DNA from: Kribbella flavida DSM 17836
Lineage (GTDB): Bacteria > Actinomycetota > Actinomycetes > Propionibacteriales > Kribbellaceae
NCBI RefSeq assembly: GCF_000024345.1
Contig: NC_013729.1
Span: 1,116,001 to 1,180,000 of the forward strand
DNA length: 64,000 nt
Direction: 5' to 3'
The notes below the pieces were generated by a model, which saw only the letters and a list, made by a program, of their open reading frames with translations, was not told where the DNA came from and ran no database searches. This document shows positions 33,023 through 42,176 of this stretch, one piece after another. Position 1 is the first letter of the stretch. Each line of letters starts with the position of its first letter. Both the position numbers and the translations under genes were made by a program.

Positions 33023-35959
33023 ATGGACAGGCTGCGGCTCGAGTTGCTGGGGGTGCCGCGGGGATTCGTGGGGGAGCGGGCGTTCGACCTGGGTCCGGTC
33101 CGCCAGCAGGCGCTGCTGGCCGTACTGGCGCTCAACGCGAACCACGTCCTCACCGCCGAGGAGCTGCTCAGCACAGCGTGGGGCGACGCGGCACCGGCGA
33201 GCGGGGCGAAGGTGGTCGCGCCGTACGTGTACCGCGTGCGCCAGGCGCTGCCGAACGGCGACGTCCTCCGCCGGACCCGCCACGGCTATGTGCTCGACCT
33301 CGAACCGGACGAGCTGGACGTGACCATGTTCGAGGCGACGGTCGCGGACGCTCGGCGTACGACGGATCGGCAGCAGGCAGCCGCGTTGTTCGCCGCCGCG
33401 CTCGACCTGTTCAGCGGTGAGCCGCTCGCCGGCCTGCCCGGGCGCTACCTCGCCTCGGAACGGCACCGCCTGACCGAACTGCGCCGGAAGGTGCAGGCGG
33501 AGCGGATCGAGCTCGACCTGGCGCTCGGGCGGTACGACGACGTGATCGCCGAGCTGATCGCCCGGGTCGAGGACGATCCGCTGGACGAGCAGGCGACCGG
33601 CCAGCTGATGATCGCGCTGTACCGCGCGGGCCGTCAGGCGGACGCACTCGACGCCTACGCCCGCACTCGCGCGGCCCTGATCTCCGAGCTCGGCGTCGAA
33701 CCGGGTCCGAGTCTGCGCGCCGCCCATCAGGTCGTGCTCGCCAACGAGTCCCAAGCCGCCGAGCCTCCGCAGCCCGGCCGCGACGAGCTCCCGTACGGCG
33801 GATCAGCGTTCGTCGGCCGCTCGGAGGACCTGCGTCGGCTCACCACGGCGCTGACCCATCGGCAGGTGATGCCACTCGTCTGCGTCGACGGCATGGCCGG
33901 TATCGGCAAGACCACCTTGGCCGTGCGGGCTGCCCGCGAGGTCGCCGGCCACTTCCCCGACGGCCGGCTCTTCGTCGATCTGCTCGGGCACACGTCCGGC
34001 CGTCCGCCGATGCGCCCGGAGCAGGCTCTGAACCACCTGCTCCGCGGCCTCGGCACCGCCGACGACCAGATCCCCAGCGACCTCACCGAGGCCGCGGCGC
34101 TGTGGCGTTCGCAGACCGCGACGCGGCGGCTGCTCGTCGTACTGGACAACGCGCCGGACAGTGACACAGTCCGCCATCTGTTGCCTGGAGCACCTGGTTG
34201 CGCGGTGGTGGTGACGAGCCGCTCGCAGCTCACCGGTCTGGACCCGTCGGTCCGGATCGGCTTGCCCGCACTGACCGCCGAAGACGCCGCGAATCTGATC
34301 GCGACGGTCTCTGGGCGAGACCGGTCCGACCCCGCACTGACCGGACTGGTCGAGCGCTGCGGCCGCATCCCGTTGGCGCTCTCGATCGCCGGTTCCAAAC
34401 TCCGCCACCGGCACAGCTGGACCATTGCCCACCTCAACGACCGTATGGACGCCAAGGGCAACCGATTGGCCGAGTTGAGTGTCGACGGCCGCAGCGTGAC
34501 GACGGCCTTCATGGTCTCGTACGAGCAGTTGCCGAGCGAGTGCCGGCGGTTGCTCCGCCTGGTCAGCCTGGTCCCCGGCCGCGACGTCGACCGCTACGTC
34601 GCCGCCGCCCTGACCGACACGGCACCAGACTCCGCGGAGGACGCGCTCGACGCCTTGGTCGACGCGAACATGCTGCTGGAGAACGGCCCCGGCCGCTACC
34701 GCCTGCACGACCTGATCCGCGAGTTCGCCACCGGCCTCCCGTCGACCGAGGCCGAGACCGCCCGCGACCGGCTGCTCGCGTACTACGCGGCGGCGGCGCG
34801 TGCCGCCGGCGTACAGCTGCTGGGTGATCCGCCGTTCGAGCGGCGGCCGGTGCTGGGGGCGCTGCCGGCGCTCGGAACCTCGGAGCAGGCGACCGCCTGG
34901 GTCGCGCAGGAGGTCGAGAACGTGCTCGACGCCCTCGACTGGGCCGTCGACAACGACCGGCCGGCCGCCGTCGTCGACCTCACGCTCGGCATCTATCCGG
35001 CTGTTTTCACCAATGACCGGCTCGACTTGTGCCGTCGGCTGCTCGCCGAGGGACTGGCCGCCGCCCGGCGGGTCAAGGACCGCGAGGCGGAGTGCTACTT
35101 CCTCGTCCAGTCCGCCTGGATCGAGCTGACCCGGCACGACCGCGAGGCCGGGCTGGAGGTGCTCGACCAGGCGATCGAGCTGGCGCGCGACCTCGGCAGC
35201 CGCAACCTGCAGGCGTACGCCGCGGCCCAGCTCGGTCGCGCCTCGCTACGGATGGGCCGGCCGGCGCGGGCGATCGAGCAACTGGCCCGCGTGGTCGAGC
35301 TGAGTGGATCACTCTCGCCCCGGATCGCCACGACGTACCACCACACGCTGGCGATCTGCTACTGGGTCCAGGGCCGCCACGCCGAGGCGCTGGCGTGCGC
35401 GCGGGCGGCGTACGCGGCGGCGGAAAGTGGGGGCCTGCGGCTTCGGATGACCCGCCTGCTCGGCATGATCGCGCTCTGCCAGGTGGAGCTGCGGCAACCG
35501 GCCGAGTCGCTCGCGACCATGCGCCGGCTGACCGATCTCGGCGCGCCGATGACTCCCTGGTCGAGCGCTGAGCTGCTCACCGTCCGCGGTACGGCGCTGG
35601 AGCAGCTCGGCGACATCGACGGCGCCCTGGAGTCACATCACCGGGCCCTGGAACAGGCTGTCGCGACGGGCAATCCGGACGCGGAAGCCGAGGTACGCCT
35701 CCGGCTCGGCGGCACCCTGCTGGCCGCGGGCAACCATCGCCGCGGCGCGGACGAGTTCACCCGGGTCCTGGCCTTGGTCCAGAGCCGGGCCGCAACCTTC
35801 GACCGGGCCCGCGCGCTGGCCGGCCTGACCGACTGCCTGACTGCCGCGGGGGAGACCGAGCAGGCTGCTCGACACCGAGAGGAGGCGCTCAGCATCTACC
35901 GCGAACTGGGTTCCGTCGAAGTCGATCGCTGGGCGGCAAACGACGCAACCCTCCGGTGA
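33023..35959 (+). CDS. BTAD/SARP-type transcriptional regulator with NB-ARC and TPR domains (AfsR-like)
   Basis: A 978-residue multidomain regulator. Residues 1-90 are an OmpR-like winged helix (ALLAVLALNANHVLTAEELL; VVAPYVYRVRQAL). The bacterial transcriptional activation domain covers about 95-245. An NB-ARC ATPase follows, with P-loop GMAGIGKTT at about 290-298 and the LLVVLDNAPDSDTVRHLLPG Walker B region. The C-terminal third consists of tetratricopeptide repeats. This is the AfsR design, often controlling secondary metabolism. No biosynthetic cluster is visible nearby, so the target is unknown. Confidence 0.9.
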   Translation: MDRLRLELLGVPRGFVGERAFDLGPVRQQALLAVLALNANHVLTAEELLSTAWGDAAPASGAKVVAPYVYRVRQALPNGDVLRRTRHGYVLDLEPDELDVTMFEATVADARRTTDRQQAAALFAAALDLFSGEPLAGLPGRYLASERHRLTELRRKVQAERIELDLALGRYDDVIAELIARVEDDPLDEQATGQLMIALYRAGRQADALDAYARTRAALISELGVEPGPSLRAAHQVVLANESQAAEPPQPGRDELPYGGSAFVGRSEDLRRLTTALTHRQVMPLVCVDGMAGIGKTTLAVRAAREVAGHFPDGRLFVDLLGHTSGRPPMRPEQALNHLLRGLGTADDQIPSDLTEAAALWRSQTATRRLLVVLDNAPDSDTVRHLLPGAPGCAVVVTSRSQLTGLDPSVRIGLPALTAEDAANLIATVSGRDRSDPALTGLVERCGRIPLALSIAGSKLRHRHSWTIAHLNDRMDAKGNRLAELSVDGRSVTTAFMVSYEQLPSECRRLLRLVSLVPGRDVDRYVAAALTDTAPDSAEDALDALVDANMLLENGPGRYRLHDLIREFATGLPSTEAETARDRLLAYYAAAARAAGVQLLGDPPFERRPVLGALPALGTSEQATAWVAQEVENVLDALDWAVDNDRPAAVVDLTLGIYPAVFTNDRLDLCRRLLAEGLAAARRVKDREAECYFLVQSAWIELTRHDREAGLEVLDQAIELARDLGSRNLQAYAAAQLGRASLRMGRPARAIEQLARVVELSGSLSPRIATTYHHTLAICYWVQGRHAEALACARAAYAAAESGGLRLRMTRLLGMIALCQVELRQPAESLATMRRLTDLGAPMTPWSSAELLTVRGTALEQLGDIDGALESHHRALEQAVATGNPDAEAEVRLRLGGTLLAAGNHRRGADEFTRVLALVQSRAATFDRARALAGLTDCLTAAGETEQAARHREEALSIYRELGSVEVDRWAANDATLR

Positions 35960-36024
35960 CCGCCGCGCCCCGCCCCACCCCTGACCCCACCCGCCACCCG
36001 ATCCTCTACGATGGACCCGCACTC

Positions 36025-36097
36025 GCCGGCGTGGCGCAATTGGCAGCGCACCGCTCTTGTAAAGCGGTGGTTAGGGGTTCGAGTCCCCTCGCCGGCT
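36025..36097 (+). tRNA. tRNA-Thr (anticodon TGT)
   Basis: The full cloverleaf can be drawn: acceptor GCCGGCG/CGCCGGC (36025-36031 with 36090-36096), discriminator T, anticodon stem CCGCT/AGCGG with loop CTTGTAA, anticodon TGT at 36058-36060, and T-arm AGGGG-TTCGAGT-CCCCT. CCA is not encoded. It reads threonine ACA codons. No integrase or attachment repeat adjoins its 3' end. Confidence 0.95.
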
Positions 36098-36215
36098 CTC
36101 TGTACTTGACCCAGTCGCGGCGGCCCTGGTGGTACCTCGGCGAGGCGCCTTTCACCCCCAATGGGCGGGAGCGTGTCGACGCGCAGTGTCGGTGCACCCT
36201 GGCGCGCGGTGTCGG

Positions 36216-36650
36216 TTAGCGGGGGACCGCGAGTACCGCCTGGAGGACGTCTTCGAGGGTGGTCTTGCTCAGTTCGGTTCGCACAGTGCACTCGATGCCG
36301 GCGTAGACGTCGTGCAGTGCGGGCTGGATGCCGTGGCCGACGACGCATCCGTCGTCGGGGTTGGCGCGGTGCAAGGCGAAGAGCGGTCCGGGTTCGATCG
36401 CGTCGTACACGTCGAGCAGGGTGATCGAGGCGAGGTCGCGGGTCAGTGACCAGCCGGCGCCGGCGCCGCGGCGCGACTCCACCAGCCCGGCCTCGCGCAG
36501 TTCGCCGAGCAGGCGGCGGATCACGACCGGGTTCGTGTTCGCGCTGCCCGCGATCTGTTCGGAGGTGGCGACCTCGTGGCCCTGGCGCTGGTACAGGCCG
36601 ATCCAGGCCAGCGTGTGCGCCGCGATGGTCAGCCTGCTGTTCGCGCTCAC
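36216..36650 (-). CDS. Rrf2-family transcriptional regulator
   Basis: A 144-residue Rrf2-type winged-helix protein. The helix-turn-helix segment ATSEQIAGSANTNPVVIRRLL is near residues 28-48, followed by the wing GLVESRRGAGAGWSL. It has only two well-separated cysteines (in DDGCVVGH and GIECTVR), not the three-Cys cluster of IscR or NsrR, so it is more like YwnA/SaiR. It is divergent from an SDR gene, with several inverted half-sites between them. Confidence 0.9.
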   Translation of the reverse strand: MSANSRLTIAAHTLAWIGLYQRQGHEVATSEQIAGSANTNPVVIRRLLGELREAGLVESRRGAGAGWSLTRDLASITLLDVYDAIEPGPLFALHRANPDDGCVVGHGIQPALHDVYAGIECTVRTELSKTTLEDVLQAVLAVPR

Positions 36651-36675
36651 GTCGCCAGGCTACGGCAGGTGGCGT

Positions 36676-36722
36676 CGTAATCAAATGTGTTACGTTGAAC
36701 TTGATGTAACTAATGTTGTTAC
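36676..36722. promoter_or_regulatory. Cluster of Rrf2-type half-sites
   Basis: Four alternating half-sites lie in the 87-base gap between the divergent genes: CGTAA (36676), GTTACG (36689), GTAAC (36706) and GTTAC (36718). They can pair as CGTAA-N9-TTACG, GTTAC-N12-GTAAC and GTAAC-N7-GTTAC. Likely operator region for the Rrf2 protein controlling itself and the SDR. Confidence 0.55.
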
Positions 36723-36737
36723 GATGAAGGAGTCGGT

Positions 36738-37490
36738 ATGAGCAAGGCATTGGCGGGCAAGGTTGCGCTGGTCACCGGAGGGTCCCGAGGGCTGGGTGCC
36801 TCGACGGTCCGGCTGCTGGCCGGGCAGGGCGCGGACGTCGCGTTCACCTATGTGCGTTCCGCGGCGAAGGCCCAGGCGGTGGTCGACGAGGTCCAGGCGC
36901 TCGGGGCCAAAGCGGTCGCGTTCCAGGTCGACCACGCCGACACCAGTCAGGCGCCGGCGTTGATCGACCAGGTCGTCGCGGCGTACGGCGGACTCGACAT
37001 CCTGGTGAACAACGCGGCGATCGGGGTCGAGCAGGGCCGGACGGTCGACGACCCGGACGTGGACACCGCGGCCCTCGACCGGATGCACGCGGTCAACTAT
37101 CTCGGCGTCATCGGAGTCATCCGGGCCGCGGTCAAGGTGCTGCGCGACAACGGCCGGATCATCACCATCAGTTCCGGGCTCGGCTCCCGCACCGGCGTTC
37201 CCGGCGTGGCCGACTACGCCGCGACCAAGTCCGGAATCGAGCGCTACACCCTCGGCGTCGCCCGCGACCTCGGCCCGCGCGGCATCACCGCGAACGTCGT
37301 CGAGGCCGGCCTGATGGAGACCGACATGAGCCCGGACCCCGAGGCGCTGAAGCCGCTGCTGTTGAATCTGTCCATCCAGCGGTTCGGTCACCCCGACGAG
37401 ATCGCCGCCGCCATCGGCTTCCTCGCCGGCCCCACCGCCACCTACGTCACCGGCGCCGTCCTCGACGCCCACGGCGGCTACAACGCCTGA
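36738..37490 (+). CDS. Short-chain dehydrogenase/reductase (3-ketoacyl-ACP reductase-like)
   Basis: A 250-residue classical SDR. It has the cofactor motif TGGSRGLG at about 14-21, NNAA near 93, the catalytic Ser in ITISSG and the YAATK Tyr/Lys pair near 164-168. The C-terminus shows the family YVTGAVLDAHGG. TGGSRGxG with no acidic residue after beta-2 suggests NADPH. It has a GAAGGAG ribosome site and is divergent from the Rrf2 regulator. Substrate unknown. Confidence 0.92.
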   Translation: MSKALAGKVALVTGGSRGLGASTVRLLAGQGADVAFTYVRSAAKAQAVVDEVQALGAKAVAFQVDHADTSQAPALIDQVVAAYGGLDILVNNAAIGVEQGRTVDDPDVDTAALDRMHAVNYLGVIGVIRAAVKVLRDNGRIITISSGLGSRTGVPGVADYAATKSGIERYTLGVARDLGPRGITANVVEAGLMETDMSPDPEALKPLLLNLSIQRFGHPDEIAAAIGFLAGPTATYVTGAVLDAHGGYNA

Positions 37491-37735
37491 AGCCGGGCGA
37501 TCACCCGGCGCGGACGCGGGATCGTCGGGGAACTGGTCGGTGCGATCGTCGCGCTGCCGCGACCAGATCCTGCACGGACAACTCTGCCTCGCGCAGACCC
37601 ACGACGAGCGATCGCGCCGCTCCGGCCTCCGGATCCACCGCGGCATCGACCGGCCGGTGCCTACCATGTCAGCGAAGCAGCCTGTTCGTCGGCGAGTAGT
37701 CGTCAGCTGTTCCGGTTCCAGAGAAAGCGCAGTCG

Positions 37736-38722
37736 ATGACGCCAGATCAGTTGCGGTCGCGCTTGGCGGCCTATTTCGCTCGCCGCAGTTCGGAACAACC
37801 ACCGCCGGCGCTCGGGCCGCTGGTGAAGCTGGCGGGCGGGTGGGCAAGCAGTCTGTACACCTTCACGCTGGAAGAAGCCGGCTCGGGTCCCGCGGCGACG
37901 GCGGTGCTCAAGATGTACGCACCGAACGCGCGTGGGGGTGAGCATGCGGCCCGGGAGTGGGGTGCGCTCAACCGACTGCGCGCCATGGACCTTTCCGTGC
38001 CGCGCGGCATTCTCCATGAAGCAGACGCTCGGCACCTTGGGCAGCCGTTCATGGTGATGGACCATATTTCGGGAAGCTCCTTGTGGCAGGTCTTTCAGGC
38101 TGCCGATTCAGGCACGCAGGCTCGACTCACCGAGTCGTTCGTGGCGCAGTTGGTCGCGCTTCACGCTCTTGATGCACAAGTCCTCGAGCCAGCCGTCCGG
38201 ACACATCCGTACGGATATATCGAGCACGAGCTCGAGCAACTGCGCCGCGACAGCGAGTCGCACGCGCCCCTGGTTGAGGTTGTGAACTGGCTGGAGAAGC
38301 GCAAACACACAGTGCCCTGCGAGCGGCCGGTCATTCTCCACCGGGACTACCATCCCTGGAACGTGCTGGTAGACGGCGGTGAACGCCTCTGGGTGATCGA
38401 CTGGGACTGGCAGATCGGTGATGCCCGCTTTGATCTCGCCTGGACCTGCATGCTGATGCAGCGGAGCGATTTCCGATTGTTCAGCAGCGCTGTTCGAGCC
38501 GAGTACGCACAGCAGAGTGGCGGTCCGCTTGACGGCTTGACCTACTTCGAGGTGTTGACGACGGTTCGCTGGCTGCTGAATGTGCTGCCCGCGGTGGAAT
38601 CGGAGGACCTGCTGGATGCCGCGACGCGGGCAGACTTTCGCAAGTTCCTGGTGGACCCGGTACGCCGGGCGCAGACCTTCCTGCACGAACAAACCGGTAT
38701 CGACGCAGCCCTACGGATGTAG
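37736..38722 (+). CDS. APH-family phosphotransferase (aminoglycoside/choline kinase-like)
   Basis: A 328-residue kinase-fold protein. It has an AVLKMY lysine motif near residue 58, the catalytic loop HRDYHPWNVL with Asp204 and the metal-binding VIDWDWQIGDARFDLAW with Asp222. Substrates of the family include aminoglycosides, choline, homoserine and fructosamines; this one cannot be assigned, and resistance should not be assumed. Its third-position base use is visibly less GC-biased than its neighbours, suggesting separate origin. Its last 12 bases overlap a broken epoxide hydrolase on the other strand. The 245 bases before it (37491-37735) show no recognisable feature. Confidence 0.85.
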   Translation: MTPDQLRSRLAAYFARRSSEQPPPALGPLVKLAGGWASSLYTFTLEEAGSGPAATAVLKMYAPNARGGEHAAREWGALNRLRAMDLSVPRGILHEADARHLGQPFMVMDHISGSSLWQVFQAADSGTQARLTESFVAQLVALHALDAQVLEPAVRTHPYGYIEHELEQLRRDSESHAPLVEVVNWLEKRKHTVPCERPVILHRDYHPWNVLVDGGERLWVIDWDWQIGDARFDLAWTCMLMQRSDFRLFSSAVRAEYAQQSGGPLDGLTYFEVLTTVRWLLNVLPAVESEDLLDAATRADFRKFLVDPVRRAQTFLHEQTGIDAALRM

Positions 38723-39304
38723 GAGAAGCCCGGCCGGAAAGCCGAATTCCGAAAACTCCTCGTAGTAGGCGCGGCCGGCCGAGCCCGCCGTACCGGTCAG
38801 CCAGTACAGCATCACCGTGGTGAGCAGGTGGTCCCGCGCGATCGGCTGCGCGGGGTCGGCCCACTCGTGCCACTTCTCCGCGATCCAGGCGAGCTGACCG
38901 ACCGGCGAGTCCACCAGCGCGTAGGCCAGCGTCCGGGGGCGGGTCGACTGCAGGTCGGCGTAACCCTGCTTCTCCTGCTGCCAGGAGGCGATCGTGCGGT
39001 CGCGTTCGGCCGGGTCGAGCGCCGCGAGCTCTTGCTCGGTCGGCTCGCTGGTGGCGCCGCCGCCGGGCAGCAGGTTGAGGTGGACGCCGACCACCTGCTC
39101 GGGGCGCACCCGGCCGAGCTCGCGGGAGATGGCCGCACCCCAGTCACCACCCTGTACGCCGTACCGGTGGTCGCCGAGCCGGTCCATCAGCTCGCCGAAG
39201 GCCTTGGCCATCCGGTGCACCTCCCAGCCCGGCTCACGGGTCGGACCGGACAGCCCGAAGCCGGGGATGCTGGGGATCGCCAGCCGGAAGGGTTCGATGC
39301 TCAC
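38711..39304 (-). pseudogene. Epoxide hydrolase remnant, truncated at both ends
   Basis: The reading frame encodes the central part of an EPHX1-type alpha/beta hydrolase: SIPGFGLSGP, the nucleophile elbow QGGDWGAAISRELG, then the lid region with the TVMLYWLTGTAGSAGRAYYE motif. The normal N-terminal EHN domain of about 100 residues is absent, and the protein stops after AGLLLHP, about 100 residues before the expected catalytic His. It is therefore about 197 residues instead of about 380 and probably inactive. No upstream or downstream pieces were found in other frames. Confidence 0.75.
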
Positions 39305-39362
39305 TGACGCCAGCCTGCCGCACAACGGAGCCGCCCTGCAGCCGATCTCCGCTGCATCGTCC

Positions 39363-41708
39363 TCACGATCGCGCCTGGTCGTCGGTGATTCGGAACACGC
39401 TGACGGCCCCGTTCTCGAACTGCAGCTCGAGGTTCGTCCCTGTGCTCACGACCGGTTCGCGGTCGTGAGCCCGGTCCACGAACAGCCAGCGCACGCCGTA
39501 CTCGTCGCGGGCCTGGCGGAGGGTCTCCGCGGTCGGCGCCGAGAACAGCAGGCGATTCAGCTGGGCACGTTCCTGCCACGGTGCGGGTTGGAACATGTAT
39601 GCATTTCCGCCGGTGCCGTGCTCGGCCATAGCCTGTTGCGTGTAGGCCCAGCCCTCCAGCAGTGTTCGGCGTCCGCCCAGACCGCTGACCAGGTATCCCA
39701 GCGCGACGCAGTCCTTGCGGTTCGGCCAGCAGGCGGTGTTGGTCGCCACGACGTCGTGCGGCCCCGTGTTCTCCCGCAGCCAGCGGGCGGCCGCCTGTTC
39801 GCCGACGCTGAAGCTGAGGTTCTTCGACGTGTACACCGGTCGTGCGGTCGATGCGCGGGAGGCGGCGGCCTGGTCGATCGTGCTGCCCAAGGAGACGCCG
39901 ATCGTCATCATGACCGGGATCAGCAGCCCCATCCCGACGAGCCCCGGCCAGGCGTTGAGCAGCCGCCGCCAGCAGTGCCAGGCGAGCAGCATCGCCACCA
40001 GCACGACCAGCGGGCCACGGGCCAGCGCCAGGACCGCGGACCAACCGGTGCCCAGCTCGGAGACCTCGACCAGCTCCTGAACCGGAACCACGGCAACGCC
40101 GAACACCACACCGAGTACGGCGAGCATCAGGCCCTGGCGCAGGCTCCGTCCACGGATGGCGATACTGATCATCCAGGCCGCCGCCACCGCCGCGAACGGC
40201 ACCAGGCCGCGGAGGAAGTAGTACTCACTGGATGAAGGGTGGTCTACCAGCAGGAAAGCGAGCCAGCCTGCGGTCAGTCCCCCGAGCAGGAACCAGCCGG
40301 CCGGGTCCGTGCGCATCCGCCGCGACGCCAGCAGACCGAACCCGACCAGCATGCCGAGCTGGCCGACGAGCAGCACCGCGAGCAGGGTCACCACTGCGAC
40401 GACTCGACCTTCGGCGATCGGGCGGAGCAGGAAGTCGCCGGACGCCGCGAGCGACCGATCGCCGGTGGCCGCCCAGTACGACGGTCCCTGTGCCCGCAGG
40501 ACGGCCAGTGGACGAAACCCCGATCCGCCGGTGCTGCCGGTCACGGTGAGCATGGCAACAGTTCCGGCGGAGAGCAGGATTCCACCCGCGATCACCGATC
40601 GCCAAGGAACACCCCGCTTGCGCACGGCGACGTACAGGCCGGCCAGACCGACCGCGCCGAGCAGGAGGGGCAGCACGGTCGGTTTCGCGCCGCCACCCAG
40701 GACGGCGAACGTTACTGCGAGAACCCACGCACCTGACGAGCTGGTGCGGTACAGCACTTCCACGAGGAAGAACGCCGCGGCCACCAGCGCAATCAGCGCG
40801 AACGTCTGCGAAGGACTGGCGTAGTAGATGAGGGTGCCGACGACCGACAGGCGCTGGTGCCCGATCAGCGCTCCGGCTGCCGGCACCGCGAGAATCCCCA
40901 CCGCGATCACCGCGGTCGGCCACTCTCGGGAGATCTGCCGCGCCAGCACGGCCGTGAGCAGCATCGTCACCGCCGTCAGGGGAACCAGCCAGAGCCGGAA
41001 CAACACCAGTTCGGCGGACAGCCCGGTGATGTGGGCGGCCGCTGCCATGTCGGCGTTGGCGAACCAGTGGTAATCCAGCGCTTCGCCGGCCACCTGCGGT
41101 AGCTGTGGTGGTACAGAGCGCATGAGTTCGTGCACCATCGACAGGTGGTAGAGCAGATCTTGGTGGTACTCCGTGCCGACGGGCTGCTGCAGGTTGTTCT
41201 CCAGGGTTCCCGGCGCGAGGTGGTACAGCAGCGGCCCGGCGACGACGCCGAACAGCATCACCGCGACCGCGATCGCCACTCCCCAGGACCAGCGGAGCGG
41301 CAACGGAGCCGGGCGATCGATCCGCCAGTACCGGCGCAATCGCGGCACCGCGACGAACGCAACGAGCACCGCCGCCGGCCAGATCGCCAACCACTGCTGA
41401 AGTCCGAGCGCCGTGAAGCCGGCCCAACCGATGAACTGACAGGCCGTCCCAGTCGCCGCACCGAGCGCGACGTCCTCCACCCAGTTGCCGGTACTACGCC
41501 AGATGAGGCGCAGCAGCAACGTTCCCGGCAGCACCACGCCCGCGCCGAAGTACCCGCAGTACGTCGCGATTGCGTCCGCCGGGACGCCTGCGTACCTGAG
41601 TCCACTGACGGCGACCAGAGCGGGAAGAAGCCATGGCAGCAGGCGCATCGCGCTGTACCGGCGCCGCAGCCGATCAACCGACGCCGGGCGGTTCTCGACG
41701 AGCTGCAT
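39363..41708 (-). CDS. Large polytopic membrane protein, GT-C-like
   Basis: A 781-residue protein with about 15 predicted membrane segments from residue about 20 to 640, then an external domain of about 140 residues (NTGPHDVVATNTACWPNRKDC to the C-terminus). The first external loop has a YHQDLLYHLSMVHELMRS stretch and DYHWFANADM, a pattern like those of membrane glycosyltransferases of the GT-C superfamily. A specific family could not be named. The reading frame is open to 41987; the ATG at 41708 is chosen because the membrane domain begins soon after it, but an ATG at 41879 is possible. It may act on cell-wall polysaccharide or glycoprotein; this is inference. Confidence 0.6.
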   Translation of the reverse strand: MQLVENRPASVDRLRRRYSAMRLLPWLLPALVAVSGLRYAGVPADAIATYCGYFGAGVVLPGTLLLRLIWRSTGNWVEDVALGAATGTACQFIGWAGFTALGLQQWLAIWPAAVLVAFVAVPRLRRYWRIDRPAPLPLRWSWGVAIAVAVMLFGVVAGPLLYHLAPGTLENNLQQPVGTEYHQDLLYHLSMVHELMRSVPPQLPQVAGEALDYHWFANADMAAAAHITGLSAELVLFRLWLVPLTAVTMLLTAVLARQISREWPTAVIAVGILAVPAAGALIGHQRLSVVGTLIYYASPSQTFALIALVAAAFFLVEVLYRTSSSGAWVLAVTFAVLGGGAKPTVLPLLLGAVGLAGLYVAVRKRGVPWRSVIAGGILLSAGTVAMLTVTGSTGGSGFRPLAVLRAQGPSYWAATGDRSLAASGDFLLRPIAEGRVVAVVTLLAVLLVGQLGMLVGFGLLASRRMRTDPAGWFLLGGLTAGWLAFLLVDHPSSSEYYFLRGLVPFAAVAAAWMISIAIRGRSLRQGLMLAVLGVVFGVAVVPVQELVEVSELGTGWSAVLALARGPLVVLVAMLLAWHCWRRLLNAWPGLVGMGLLIPVMMTIGVSLGSTIDQAAASRASTARPVYTSKNLSFSVGEQAAARWLRENTGPHDVVATNTACWPNRKDCVALGYLVSGLGGRRTLLEGWAYTQQAMAEHGTGGNAYMFQPAPWQERAQLNRLLFSAPTAETLRQARDEYGVRWLFVDRAHDREPVVSTGTNLELQFENGAVSVFRITDDQARS

Positions 41709-42055
41709 ACCTTGAAAAACGGGCCCAGCCGGCGAATCGTTGTCACGTCGCCCTGAATTGCGGACCGACCTTCGGCGTTTGCCGCCGTCCGCCGGCAGCT
41801 GATCCTCAGCCAGAACAGAGTCGATGCGACGCGCACCGTGGATCTGCGCCGCGCGGGGCAACCCCGATGTACTCGTCATACCCACCCATGTCCAGCAAGG
41901 CCCCGGTCGTGTCAGGTCGGCTCGGGGGTGATCAGCCTGGTCGGCCGATGCGCTGGGTGCCGAGCCCTGCGAGCAATTGGAGCGCATCTTCGGAGGACGA
42001 ACCGGTGGGTGCGGTGTAGATGATCAGTCGGCAGCGATGTCGTGCGCGATGGTTC
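41709..42055. other. Gap without a convincing intact gene
   Basis: This stretch may hold the true N-terminal codons of the membrane protein (frame open to 41987) and its promoter. Otherwise I see no gene, repeat or RNA here. Base composition is less GC-rich than the surrounding genes. Confidence 0.4.
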
Positions 42056-42115
42056 GACGCCCTTCGGGCGAACGCGTCGGCAGTGACCGGCGCCGTGCTC
42101 ACTGTGGACGGCGGT
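42056..42115 (+). pseudogene. C-terminal fossil of a short-chain dehydrogenase
   Basis: One frame reads DALRANASAVTGAVLTVDGG, the C-terminal signature of SDR enzymes (normally about residues 225-245), with nothing SDR-like before it. The rest of the gene is missing. It looks like a leftover from a deletion. Confidence 0.5.
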
Positions 42116-42176
42116 TGTCGATCGAACTTTGACACCACCAGCGTGCACCTCCGGTCGACGCGGGAAGTAAGCGGCG

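Noticed and set aside
36025..36097. tRNA-Thr as an integration site of a mobile element
   Set aside because: No integrase, excisionase or repeat of the tRNA 3' end was found on either side.
37736..38722. Aminoglycoside resistance gene
   Set aside because: Only general APH motifs are visible; the family includes many metabolic kinases.
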